Assembly (NCBI GenBank): GCA_035463475.1
Contig: DATHTE010000123.1
Location: 1 to 64,000 of the forward strand
From: JACPDI01 sp035463475
GTDB lineage: Bacteria; Acidobacteriota; Vicinamibacteria; Vicinamibacterales; 2-12-FULL-66-21
Direction of reading: 5' to 3'
Length of the DNA: 64,000 nt
Shown: positions 38,401 through 45,510 of the stretch, in pieces
Layout: every line of letters starts with the position of its first letter
How positions within the stretch are numbered: position 1 is the first letter of the stretch
Notes under the pieces: model-generated
The model's database searches: none
What the model was told of the DNA's origin: nothing
Seen by the model: the letters and a program-made list of their open reading frames with translations, nothing else
Made by a program: the position numbers and the translations under genes

Positions 38401-39566
38401 CCGTCGTAGGAGTCGGGAAGCGCGACGAGCGGGCCCGTGCTGCCGGCGACTGGAGCGACGCGCAGCTTGGCCAGCATGCCCGCCTCGGCGCTGCTGCCGT
38501 CGGCGTTCAGGCTGAGCATGCGGTCGTAGATCGGGAACACGCCAGCGGCGGCGGGCGTCCAGATCGCGTCGTGCGTCTTGCCCGCGGCCAGGTTCACGGC
38601 CGCGCGCGCCTGCGCGTACGGAGCCGCGTTGCCGTCCTCGGCGACGAGGGTCAGCAGCCCGTTCTCGAGCACCGGCGCGTGCGTGCGGAGGCCGGCGTTG
38701 AGCAGGCGGATCAGCGTCCGCTGCCCCTCGATGCCGGCGTCGATGGCCGCCGTCGCGTCGTTCGCGTAGGAATCCCCGTTGACGAGGAACAGCGTCGGCT
38801 TGTAGTTGACCGTGCTCGTCGGGCCGCCGAGGTCGGCGCGACCGTAGATCCCGCTGGCGACCGCGTCGTGCAGCGCGATGTCGATCTCGCTATAGAGGAG
38901 GAGGACCTCGCTGGCATAGGGAACGCCGGTGTAGGCCTCACCGGCCGCGGCGTCCTGCGTCATCGCGCCGTAGAGCCCCATCTGCACCTGCACGGCCTGA
39001 TGGCTGCCGCTCTGATACAGGAAGGTGCCCGGCTTGACGTTGTTGAACACGTAAGTCTGCGATCCGCCCGGCGCCGCTTCCGCGGTCATCGAGAAGATGC
39101 GGCCCGCGCCGGTGCGAACCGGAGCGTGCGAAACGCCGCCGGCGCCGGTCGGCAGGGCCTGGCCGGGAATGACGATCGAGACCGGCTCGGCACCCGGATC
39201 GGTGAGGGCGTTCCTCAGCTCGATCTGCAGTGTCGTGACGCCGGGTGGGACGGTGATCCGCGGACCGGGGACGGTCGGCGGCTGCTGTCCATCGAGCTGC
39301 CCGTTGCCGTTCAGGTCATTCAGCTCCTCACCTGGATCGAGGATGCCGTTGCCGTTCGGGTCGAGCTCGGCGTCCAGCGCGAAGCCCCACATGGGGACGG
39401 CGAGCTGGGTGCCGTTTGGCAGCGTGACGGACTTCGTGAGCGGCGCCGCGACCAGACGCACCGTGTGCGTCTGGGCCGAAGCGCTCCAGGCTGTGAGCCC
39501 GAGCACGCCGGCCACCGCGGCGATCAGACGAAGAACCGGGGCTATGTTCAGATCAATCGTGCGCAT
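32421..39566 (-). CDS. Giant exported protein: cupredoxin-like, SdrD-like and beta-helix domains
   Basis: Protein of 2381 residues with a signal peptide (ends WSASAQ, residue 32). Residues 35-400 resemble the neighbouring cupredoxin protein (PGTFLYQSGSHQAVQVQMGL, then a LLLYSEIDIALHD segment). Cadherin-like and several SdrD_B/prealbumin-like domains follow, marked by calcium-like loops (DLNENGIRDNGE near residue 995, DANANGIQDADE near 1160) and PGKYVVKV strands. Residues about 1755-2240 are a right-handed beta-helix (DLILVAPGTYNEM, GGGITHRGLSPGG, GGGIFVGG). ATG 39566 has AAGGG seven bases upstream; a GTG at 39617 is less likely. No HCH copper motif is seen, so catalysis by this protein is doubtful and a scaffold role is more likely. 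Confidence 0.85.
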   Translation of the reverse strand: MRTIDLNIAPVLRLIAAVAGVLGLTAWSASAQTHTVRLVAAPLTKSVTLPNGTQLAVPMWGFALDAELDPNGNGILDPGEELNDLNGNGQLDGQQPPTVPGPRITVPPGVTTLQIELRNALTDPGAEPVSIVIPGQALPTGAGGVSHAPVRTGAGRIFSMTAEAAPGGSQTYVFNNVKPGTFLYQSGSHQAVQVQMGLYGAMTQDAAAGEAYTGVPYASEVLLLYSEIDIALHDAVASGIYGRADLGGPTSTVNYKPTLFLVNGDSYANDATAAIDAGIEGQRTLIRLLNAGLRTHAPVLENGLLTLVAEDGNAAPYAQARAAVNLAAGKTHDAIWTPAAAGVFPIYDRMLSLNADGSSAEAGMLAKLRVAPVAGSTGPLVALPDSYDGVMHPAVTEDELYVIPNTLDDAANWGVLANDTGATSAVLVTRPRSAAAFAFRVNGTFQYRAAVNFFGVDSFTYQAVRNVAGVITRSEPISVTIKVNPVADPPRGLAQQVGVDFRGQIPIALQGSDPDGDPITFYITALPPPRAGTLSIIDPITNIERVLTDADRRSATLGQAGTPIPGGNLLFTAAPAAGLLPLPQPYTRAFQFIVFDGATEDVSARNVSVAVHALPAALTLTGNTLNLSVVGADGTPISNFKWTVEEDRMYPVVPGVPDPNTLAVSFHASYMPVTQTGDQSTRPIVDPAKRYFVSVLPSDGGYSNSGAPIAPGQTSATIVVNKGPQPTAQIRVRVFLDNAPLNGVWDPEESGLSGFQVAIDDAGGRYGMSGGQAMFDAFGNHIGTTYACPQAPAPCDGLQVVQLGQGFVLTDDQGYALIKNLAPGKYAVKVRAPGGPWQQTSTLEGTRAIDAWVKANEPQYFTEFGPPGPHAEVGFVQKTNDASVLGAGPGPFSTISGDITNLHMSRPPDATMFSGAPFDFTRPWVALNTGAIGGTMIYAGPTDENGHFEIAGVPTGSYQLWVFDSALNIIISSKVLNVTGGTDVALGPVPVFHWFTRQHHYVFEDLNENGIRDNGEVGIPEQAVNLRWRDGSMYMSSATDGSGFVPFEEVFPFFAWQIAEVDYTRFKATGVTVVVDNGGNPFVDTSWPTQVGAETDPAVLAPQPQSENGGAAYRTETGPVLLEAFQGFIGQTSVMLWGKAPYAPSASIVTDVNVAPFNDYIDANANGIQDADEPTYFPGPGDTDANANGAFDVDQFHGGVSGIVHYSTTRAENDPRWGTGEPWEPGIPGVRVQLWNAGRTQLLNEATTDSWDDSQPTNCQGTPFIYIVAGVQYPKDCYDGLRNWNQVRPGVFDGGYAFFTQLEPTNVPLDQRTTERPLPAGKYVVKVIAPDGYTLVKEEDKNVDFGDEYIPQEFYLNGYALADAGVGDAQPGVTVEEYPLVAPFCVGSLHEVPQTLALFPGVVNTTYAGDKRPLCDSKLVTVRNGGNGAANFFLYTAAPIAGHIVGFVLDDTTNESDPNSPQFGEKYAPPFMPVSVRDWTGREIARTSTDQFGRYNVLVPSTYTANAPEPSGMSPNMLTACINAPLYADGTPDPNFHKTYSHFCYTFQYMPGTTTYLDTPVLPTGAFTGSDAFPVDAELPSLTPMIARVTSLYQPSGAAIAPVTVGPYLVDRGPGGPTSDNGRLRTIEIVSAGSNVQVINPLYDGAAGTQPKLITRDYGFGSGTSNGVVRLGGRPIRITSWTNDRIEAVVPTNWQNVMGTPLPVGTNFRTGELTVERCLTGNKLQDTNQCPGDSRTSVVGVTLHVATPQMHQARPPVVLAAGQSIQSAIDAARPGDLILVAPGTYNEMTVMSKPVRLQGWGANSTTINTVQVPAENIQAWRDKVGALIAANQDYLLPDQLNILGPPPYLEGAIRAATGGEGAGVMVLGKNQARGAGGECLGTTADPANEAYCLMDEELLDGVAVLRSNARIDGFSIMGSSQDAGISVNAYARFLGISNNKIFNNYGFLAGGVRLGHPGATLGLADENAGNFDITIRHNMITQNAGFDVGGGVVIGTGSNRYEVSENWIAANFSGGWGGGITHRGLSPGGLIDRNTIIFNESFNQGVPTSGGGIFVGGRAPVVGALTPGSGSVTISDNLIQGNQAAGGDGGGIALHGVNGIDVQQLAPAARYRVRLYNNMIVNNVAGLAGGGISLQDAAYVEIVHNTVAHNDSTATAGAAFATPTTSTAQPAGIVSRGHTPLLSQALGAGFSDPTLYNSTIWENRSFYFGVTGTGSQVPGDPNPVPTRYGLIPNASGPYWDLGVLGAPAGSALTPQFSQVTGSGVAPDFAASYFNGARAVILVPDVAGIIVPVAFDEGGNFIRPQFGPLSLTGSATAPGGFWGNYHVNAGVVGGGLAPLYGSPAAVPIALRTDFDNQARDLASAHIGADQKTAAPTPVTPIP

Positions 39567-39635
39567 CGTGTAACCCTTCGCGACAAGTCGCAGAAAAACT
39601 CCTCGAGCGAACTGCACGCTCCGTCAATGAACGCG

Positions 39636-41009
39636 TCAGGGAATCGGGACCTGCAGCGGTTCGATCACGAGCATCGTCATCAGGCCGCCGGGGAACAGGT
39701 CGTAGTTGGTGATCTCTTTCTCCGTGTGCGAGTGCCACATGTAGGTGTAGCCCGCGTTCGGATTCAGTCCGCCCTGGCCGGGGGGCAGCAGCTCGAGGCT
39801 GCCGAGGAACGGGCTGCCGCTCCAGAACCCGCCGAACGTGAGGCTGAACTGCTCCGGCAGCGTGACGGGCAGCCCCTTGCCGTGGTCCGCGCAGTACTCG
39901 CGCGTCCGCGGGTCGAGCCCCTCGGCGTCCAGCACCACCGACGCGTCGCACGACGGCGGCGTGATGCCCGCGAACGTTGCCGCGTGCAGCGCCGCGTCGC
40001 CGTAGACGTCCCAGCCGATGTCCTTTCCGGTCCAGCGGAAGATCGCGTCCACCGTCTGGCCCGGGAGCGACTGGATCGTGAACACCTCGCGCGACAGATC
40101 GAACGGCGTCGTCGCGCCTGCGGTCTCGAGCGGCACGGCGTCCACCGCGATGATGCGAGCGTGATTCCCGTGGTGGTGGAACGGGTGCATGTCGTGCCCG
40201 CCGCCGACCACGCGCATCAGCAGCCGGTCTCCCGGGTGCGTGCGCGGGAGCGAGTTGTACGGCTGGGTCGGCAGCCGCGGGATGCCCGCGTCCGCCATCG
40301 TGTCCGGCGCGTTGCGCCCGTTGATGAACCAGTAGTTCGGGAAGTAGTTCGCCAGCCGGCGCGACTGATCGGCCGCGGCGACTCCCTGCAGCTCCACGAT
40401 GTCGTGGAAGTCCGAGTCCATCTCCGACAGGAAGAACAGGTACTCCTGGTCGTAGCCGGACGCTGCCGATCCGTACGCGTTCGGCGCGGCCGCGCTGAAC
40501 CCGGAGGGCCGGACGACGATCGCGCCGGTCAGGCCCATCTCGACCTGCAGGTCCGGACGCGACGCGCTGTTATAGAGGAAGGTCCCGGGGCGCGAGGGCG
40601 TGAAGGTGTACGTCACCTGACCGTTCACCCCCGCCTCCATCGTGATCGGTCCCTGGACGCACGGCTGCGCCGCACACGAGGCGGTCACGCCGGACTGGCC
40701 GGGAAGCGCGAGGGAGACGCGCTGGCCCGCGCTGGCGGGCAACGCGTTCACGACGGTGATCGTGACTGGCACGCCCTGCTCGAGGATGAGCGTCGGGCCG
40801 GGATACTGGGCTCGGCCGCCGCCGGCGTCGAAGCCCCAGATGTAGATGCTGTTGCCTTCGGGCGTGGAGATCCGGTCGGCCCTGGCGGTCAGCGTGAACG
40901 AGCTGCCGCTGAGGCCGTCGACCGCCGCGCTTGCCGTGCCCGCCATGAGCAGCCCGGCGAGCGTCAGCATCGCGATGTGAAAACGCGCTACGTAGTTCCT
41001 GCGTCGCAT
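39636..41009 (-). CDS. Multicopper-oxidase-type cupredoxin protein with altered copper motif
   Basis: Protein of 457 residues with a signal peptide (ends ASAA, residue 29). It has cupredoxin domains with PGTFLYNSASRPDLQVEMGL (141-160), HPFHHHGNH (275-283) and a C-terminal MWHSHTEKEITN segment (425-435) ending in PGGLMTMLVIEP. In normal multicopper oxidases the last motif is HCH; here S427 replaces the type 1 copper Cys. It may bind fewer coppers or depend on its neighbour. It lies 16 bases after the HCH-containing gene and 69 bases before the giant gene. Confidence 0.87.
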   Translation of the reverse strand: MRRRNYVARFHIAMLTLAGLLMAGTASAAVDGLSGSSFTLTARADRISTPEGNSIYIWGFDAGGGRAQYPGPTLILEQGVPVTITVVNALPASAGQRVSLALPGQSGVTASCAAQPCVQGPITMEAGVNGQVTYTFTPSRPGTFLYNSASRPDLQVEMGLTGAIVVRPSGFSAAAPNAYGSAASGYDQEYLFFLSEMDSDFHDIVELQGVAAADQSRRLANYFPNYWFINGRNAPDTMADAGIPRLPTQPYNSLPRTHPGDRLLMRVVGGGHDMHPFHHHGNHARIIAVDAVPLETAGATTPFDLSREVFTIQSLPGQTVDAIFRWTGKDIGWDVYGDAALHAATFAGITPPSCDASVVLDAEGLDPRTREYCADHGKGLPVTLPEQFSLTFGGFWSGSPFLGSLELLPPGQGGLNPNAGYTYMWHSHTEKEITNYDLFPGGLMTMLVIEPLQVPIP

Positions 41010-41025
41010 GTGTTGCTCCCGCCGT

Positions 41026-42213
41026 CTACTGGATGCGGATCTCGGTCATCATGCCGCCGAGATCTTCCCCGTTGTTGCTCAGGTAATTGAGGTTCGTGGT
41101 GTACAGGAGGTACGTGCCCGGGGCCACGGCGGCCGTGTCGAGGATCACGTCGAACGACTCGCCCCCTCCGATCGTCACCGAGTTCGTCGTGTAGTAGAGG
41201 CTCTTCCCGTCGGGTCCGCGGTGCAGCTTTGCATCCTTGCCGACGACGCGCATGGGGATCATCGACTGGATCGTGTACAGGCGCGTGACGCTCAGGTTCG
41301 AGAGCCGCAGGAGGACACGCTGTCCCTGCGTCGCCACGACCAGCGAGTGCACCGGCTGCGACGGCTTGGGGCCCGCGTCGGTGTCGGTCGACATCACCGC
41401 GGTGTTGATCGTGTCCGGATACCCGCGGCCGTTGAGCAGCGCGTACTTGTCGTCCATCGCGGCGAACGGCAGCGGCTGGACGTTGATGTGCTGGTCGTGG
41501 AAGTTCGGGTCGAACGATCCAAGCTGGATCGGGTACTCAACGTCGTATCCCGTCGAGCCGTCCCCATCGTTGTAGGCGAACGTCGTGTATCCGCCGATGA
41601 GGGTGCCGTTCTGCCTCGGCTCCACGTACAGGTTCCCGAGCATGCCCATCTGCATGTGCTCGGTCGCCTCGACGTGGCAGTGGTACATGTAGGTGCCGGG
41701 GTCGACGATCTTGTAGTAGTAGGTGAACGTCGATCCCATGTTCACGACCGCGGAGCTCTCCGGCACGCCGTCGAACACCGGCGCCGCCTGGGGGAACCCG
41801 TGGAAGTGCACCGAGTGCGGGTCGAACAGGTCGGGACGCATCACCATCCCGACGTTCGTGAGATTGAGGTAGAACTCCTGCCCTTCCTTCAGCCGGATGG
41901 TGGGCGCGGGGAAGTTCGCAGACAGGTTGCCGACATTCAGCACCTGCGCCGGATCGGTCCCGGTGACATCAGAGAACCCGAAGATGTACATCGGGCTGCC
42001 GTCGGCCATGGTGACGAAGCCGTCACCGGCGGCCAGGTGAAGGCACTTGATGCTCGCGTTCGGCGAATCCGGTATCGAGTTTCCGTCAGCGTCGCCCGGG
42101 CACTGGACGTACACAGTGCCGTTGGGATTCTGCGCCGCGGCGGGCGCGGCGACCGCCAGCACGGCGAGCAGGGCGAACCCGCTCAAAACAGTGGCTCCCG
42201 ACTTACAGCTCAT
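41026..42213 (-). CDS. Multicopper oxidase (two-domain cupredoxin)
   Basis: Protein of 395 residues with a signal peptide (ends AAAQ, residue 28). HSVHFHGFP holds the H136/H138 pair and YHCHVEATEHMQMGM holds H178, C179, H180, H186 and M191, matching trinuclear and type 1 copper ligands of small two-domain oxidases, with two extra residues between C179 and H186. It should oxidise metals or phenolics with oxygen in the periplasm or outside. ATG 42213 has AGGAGG five bases upstream; a TTG frame at 42231 is discarded. It is the first gene of the cluster and is divergent from the regulator at 42451. Confidence 0.88.
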   Translation of the reverse strand: MSCKSGATVLSGFALLAVLAVAAPAAAQNPNGTVYVQCPGDADGNSIPDSPNASIKCLHLAAGDGFVTMADGSPMYIFGFSDVTGTDPAQVLNVGNLSANFPAPTIRLKEGQEFYLNLTNVGMVMRPDLFDPHSVHFHGFPQAAPVFDGVPESSAVVNMGSTFTYYYKIVDPGTYMYHCHVEATEHMQMGMLGNLYVEPRQNGTLIGGYTTFAYNDGDGSTGYDVEYPIQLGSFDPNFHDQHINVQPLPFAAMDDKYALLNGRGYPDTINTAVMSTDTDAGPKPSQPVHSLVVATQGQRVLLRLSNLSVTRLYTIQSMIPMRVVGKDAKLHRGPDGKSLYYTTNSVTIGGGESFDVILDTAAVAPGTYLLYTTNLNYLSNNGEDLGGMMTEIRIQ

Positions 42214-42312
42214 GCCGCCTCCTAAAGACAAGCGAAGCGCGCACCCCGCGGCAGACGGATGTCAGCCGCCGTGCGTCTTCTACGGAACGCTCTTAAAGGG
42301 GAGGCGGAGAGG

Positions 42313-42386
42313 CCGGCCGATACAGGTGTTTATTATTTTGACGAACAAACGTAGTACTCTCGTCCCATTGCGATCCCCGGCCGATA
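42313..42386. promoter_or_regulatory. Divergent intergenic region with paired 10-bp direct repeat
   Basis: CCGGCCGATA occurs at 42313-42322 and 42377-42386, 64 bases apart, flanking an AT-rich patch (42328-42350) that stands out from the GC-rich surroundings and may hold the promoters of the oxidase cluster and the regulator. A possible -35, TTGACG at 42338, has no good -10. The repeats may be regulator sites, but chance is not excluded. Confidence 0.3.
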
Positions 42387-42450
42387 TCAATTACGGTGAG
42401 CTTCTGGTCGCGAAAACCGGGCTGGGGACGGTCCCTCGGAGGAGAGCGCC

Positions 42451-43125
42451 TTGCGCGTACTCGTCGTAGAAGATGACCCGGCGACGCGGGATGTCCTGCA
42501 GCGCGGGCTCCAGGAGGCGCTCGTGCGCGTCGATGCCGTCGGCGACAGCGACGCGGCGGAAGCGCACGCCCGCAAAGGGGGGTTCGACGCGATCGTCCTG
42601 GACGTCATGCTGCCCGGCAACGACGGCTTCGCCGTCTGCCGGCGGCTGCGGACGCACGGAGTCGATACCCCGATCCTGCTACTGACCGGACGCCAGGCCC
42701 TCAACGATCGCGTCCGCGGCCTGGATGCGGGGGCGGACGACTACCTCGCGAAACCATTTGCCTTCGAGGAACTGCTCGCGCGGCTGCGCGCGCTCACGCG
42801 GCGCGGGCGCACCCGGAATCTCGGCTCCGTCCTGAAGTACGGACCGATCGAGCTCGATCAGGGCTCCCGCCTGGTGAAGGTGGACGGCCAGGCCGTGCTC
42901 CTCACCGCCACCGAGTTCCGGCTCCTCGAGTACCTTCTCCGCAGGGCCGAGGGGCTGGTGAGCCGCCAGGAACTGGCCGAGCACGTCTGGGGGGGCGAAG
43001 TCACCCCCCAGTCGAACGTCATCGACGTGTACGTCAGCTACCTGCGGCGAAAGCTCGGGCCCGCGGGCCGCCTGCTTCGGACCGTCCGCCTGGCCGGCTA
43101 CACCATCAAGACGCCCAAGTCGTGA
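42451..43125 (+). CDS. OmpR/PhoB-family response regulator
   Basis: Protein of 224 residues. Residues 1-115 are a receiver domain with the acidic pair E7/D8/D9, phospho-acceptor D51 and K101 (YLAKPF). Residues 125-222 are a winged helix of OmpR type (LLTATEFRLLEYLLRR, NVIDVYVSYLRRKL). It starts at TTG 42451 behind a GGAGGAGAG ribosome site. It is the obvious regulator of the divergent copper-oxidase cluster by position, though this is inference. The kinase-like gene starts within its stop codon (GTGA overlap), so the two are coupled. Confidence 0.92.
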   Translation: MRVLVVEDDPATRDVLQRGLQEALVRVDAVGDSDAAEAHARKGGFDAIVLDVMLPGNDGFAVCRRLRTHGVDTPILLLTGRQALNDRVRGLDAGADDYLAKPFAFEELLARLRALTRRGRTRNLGSVLKYGPIELDQGSRLVKVDGQAVLLTATEFRLLEYLLRRAEGLVSRQELAEHVWGGEVTPQSNVIDVYVSYLRRKLGPAGRLLRTVRLAGYTIKTPKS

Positions 43126-43829
43126 GCGCGCCACGCGGATCGCATTCGGATTGCGGCGAGCTGCCGGTCGGCTCACGGCGATTGGCGGCGGCGCTTGCGC
43201 ATCATCTCCGCACCCCGCTCGCGGCGCTGTCCGGGGAGGTGGAACTGGCGCTCGTCCGGGAGCGGTCCCCGGCGGAATACCGCGCGGCGCTCTCGCGCAT
43301 CGGCGAGCGGATCAGCGAACTGGTGGCGATGACCGGCGATCTTGCGGTCCTCGGCGAGCCGGCGGAATCCCGGGCATCGCTGGCGGAGCCGGTGCCGCTC
43401 AGGGTCGTGATGGCGGCGCTGGCGGTACGCCGCGGGTCCGCCGCGCGAGTCGTCGTGCCGGACGTCGCCGAAGACGTGATGGTGGTCGGCGAGCCGGCCA
43501 GGCTGGCGAGGGCGATGACGCTCCTCGCCGAACACGCGGTCGCGCAGTGCGGTCCCGGCACCGGCATCGCCGTGCGGGTGTCGATCGGCGTCGGGCCGGC
43601 GGGGTCGGGCGACAACCACGTCGCGCTCAGCCTCGAAGCGGAGCCCCGCGGCTTCCTGCCGCGCGCCTGGCTTCACCTCGCGCAATCGGTCGACGCAGAC
43701 GACGTGCACGCGCCCGGCGAATTCGCGCTGCGCACGGCCGCGTGCATCATCCAGGACTACGGCGGATCGCTCGAACTGGCCCCCGCCGAGACCGGAGAGA
43801 GGGTCGTGGTTCGGCTCCAGCGGGCCTGA
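43122..43829 (+). CDS. Degenerate soluble histidine-kinase-like protein
   Basis: Protein of 235 residues without membrane segment or sensor domain. Residues 20-70 are a HisKA helix pair with AHHLRTPLAALSG, where H27 would be the phosphorylated His and H28 replaces the usual E/D. The region after residue 105 resembles an HATPase domain only weakly: the N-box is replaced by LARAMTLLAEHAVAQC and no DxGxG loop is found. It may lack kinase activity and serve as a phosphatase or a phosphotransfer partner for the regulator encoded just upstream. Starts at GTG 43122 overlapping that gene by four bases. Confidence 0.8.
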   Translation: MSAPRGSHSDCGELPVGSRRLAAALAHHLRTPLAALSGEVELALVRERSPAEYRAALSRIGERISELVAMTGDLAVLGEPAESRASLAEPVPLRVVMAALAVRRGSAARVVVPDVAEDVMVVGEPARLARAMTLLAEHAVAQCGPGTGIAVRVSIGVGPAGSGDNHVALSLEAEPRGFLPRAWLHLAQSVDADDVHAPGEFALRTAACIIQDYGGSLELAPAETGERVVVRLQRA

Positions 43830-43857
43830 CCCAGGGACCAACACGGGCAGGTGGCGC

Positions 43858-44955
43858 ATGATTCGATCCTTGGCCATCATCGGCGTGCTCCTCTGCTGGG
43901 CACACCCTTCGACGGCCCGCGCCCAGGCATCGTCGGAGCCGCCCGAACAGCACGAGCCGCAGAGCGACAGTTCCGCCATCACGCTTCGCGCTTTCGGGGC
44001 CGTCCAGTGGGGCGCGACCGACCAGCCCGATGTCCCGAGCTCGTTCACCCTCGGCCAGTTCGCGATATTTCTCACGTCGAACCTGAGCGAGCGCGTCAGC
44101 GTGCTGGCCGAAATCGTTCTGGAGGGGGGGACCGAGACAGAGGTGGTCACCGACCTCGAACGGCTGCACCTGACGTTCCGGTTCGACGATCACCTGCAGA
44201 TCACCGCCGGCCGCTATCACACCGGCATCGGCTTTTACAACACCGCGTTCCACCACGGGGCGTACTTCGAGACGCCGATCGGCCGCCCGCGCGCGTTCCT
44301 GTTCGAGGACGAAGGAGGCATCCTGCCCGTCCACGACGTTGGCGTGTCGGTGCGCGGCGCCGTGCCCGGGACAGGCCTGGGCCTTCACTATCTCGCGGAG
44401 GTGGGCAACGGACGCAGGTGGATGTCATCGGCCGACAACGCGGGGGAGGCAGATGCGGAGTCCGAGGAGGAATCCCCCCGCGACGGCAACGCCGCCAAGG
44501 CCTTGAACCTGGGGCTGGCCTACCGGCCTTCAGCGGTGCGAGGCCTTGAAATCGGCGGCTCGTACTATCGCGACACGATCGCACGGTCCCCGGGGCCGGA
44601 CGTCCCGCACCGGATCGAGGCGGTGTACGCCGTCTATCGCACCTCTACGACCGAGCTCATGGCGGAATGGCTCCGCCTGACGCACGACAACGGAGTCGAA
44701 TTCGCGAACCACGCAGGTTACGCGCAGGCCGCGAGGTCGTTCGGCCCCCTCAAGCCTTACTATCGCTACGACCGGCTGTCGCTCGACCCGGAAACGCCGT
44801 TCCTCGCCGCGATCGGCGACTTCACCCGGCACACGGCCGGCCTCCGCTTCGACCCGGCGGAGTGGGTCGGCCTCAAGGCGCAGTACGAGCGGACCGACCA
44901 GGCCGGCCGCCGCGGCATCGATGCCGTGCAGACACAGCTGGTGTTCGTGTTCTGA
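43858..44955 (+). CDS. Outer-membrane porin-like beta-barrel protein
   Basis: Protein of 365 residues with a signal peptide (ends ARAQ, residue 22) and alternating amphipathic strands through to a terminal Phe (QTQLVFVF), as in outer-membrane barrels. Strands such as HLQITAGRYHTGIGFYN and RHTAGLRFDPAEWVGLKAQYE look like porin-like proteins of the kind found with two-component genes in this phylum. An acidic loop (residues 195-210) is probably external. It follows the kinase-like gene after 28 bases and is followed by the small binding-like protein after six. Confidence 0.82.
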   Translation: MIRSLAIIGVLLCWAHPSTARAQASSEPPEQHEPQSDSSAITLRAFGAVQWGATDQPDVPSSFTLGQFAIFLTSNLSERVSVLAEIVLEGGTETEVVTDLERLHLTFRFDDHLQITAGRYHTGIGFYNTAFHHGAYFETPIGRPRAFLFEDEGGILPVHDVGVSVRGAVPGTGLGLHYLAEVGNGRRWMSSADNAGEADAESEEESPRDGNAAKALNLGLAYRPSAVRGLEIGGSYYRDTIARSPGPDVPHRIEAVYAVYRTSTTELMAEWLRLTHDNGVEFANHAGYAQAARSFGPLKPYYRYDRLSLDPETPFLAAIGDFTRHTAGLRFDPAEWVGLKAQYERTDQAGRRGIDAVQTQLVFVF

Positions 44956-44961
44956 ACGAAG

Positions 44962-45507
44962 ATGGGCGCCTTGAGGACCACCACGGCCACGGCGATCGCG
45001 CTCGCGGCGCTGCCCCTCGCGGTGCTCGCCCAGGGCCCGGCGAAGGGCCAGCCCGGGCGCCAGCCGGGACTGCCCGATACGCTCGCCATCATCGTCCACC
45101 GTTCAAATCCGGTCGTGCAGCTCACCCTTATTGAGCTAAGGCGCATTTTCATGCTCGAGAAGCAGACCTGGCCCCACGGTCGGAAGATCACGGTGGTGCT
45201 GCGTGAGAAAGGGCAGCGGGAGCGGACCGACGCAATCCGGCTCATCTGCGGGATTGACGAAGCGGAATACGACCGGTACATCCTGCTGCAGACGTTCCGC
45301 GGCCAGATCGGGCAGGGCCCGCGCTCCATCCTCACGGGAACGGGCATGCTGAGGTTTGTCTTCAACGCGCCCGGCGCCATCGGTTCCGTTTCGGCGGACC
45401 AGCTCGACGGCTCAACCAAGGTCCTCCAGATTGACGGCCGGCTGCCGGGTGATCCTCGATACCCGCTGCGCCTCGGGGCGCGCCGACCGGAAAACGGCGT
45501 GAAGTAA
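44962..45507 (+). CDS. Small periplasmic binding-like protein (PstS/PBP-like fold)
   Basis: Protein of 181 residues with a signal peptide (ends VLAQ, residue 23). The mature part resembles half of a phosphate-type substrate-binding protein: ELRRIFMLEKQTWPHGRKI, then a VLREKGQRERTDAI segment and LRFVFNAPGAIGSVSAD, where the last piece matches the GAIGYV-type motif. It is much shorter than a full binding protein. Only three bases separate it from the hybrid kinase gene, so it probably acts as that kinase's periplasmic sensor partner (inference). Confidence 0.78.
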   Translation: MGALRTTTATAIALAALPLAVLAQGPAKGQPGRQPGLPDTLAIIVHRSNPVVQLTLIELRRIFMLEKQTWPHGRKITVVLREKGQRERTDAIRLICGIDEAEYDRYILLQTFRGQIGQGPRSILTGTGMLRFVFNAPGAIGSVSADQLDGSTKVLQIDGRLPGDPRYPLRLGARRPENGVK

Positions 45508-45510
45508 GGC

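Noticed and set aside
34941..41090. Very long open frame (about 2000 codons) on the plus strand opposite the oxidase cluster
   Set aside because: It is the antisense shadow of three minus-strand genes that show signal peptides and domains. Its translation is rich in Arg and lacks any family motif.
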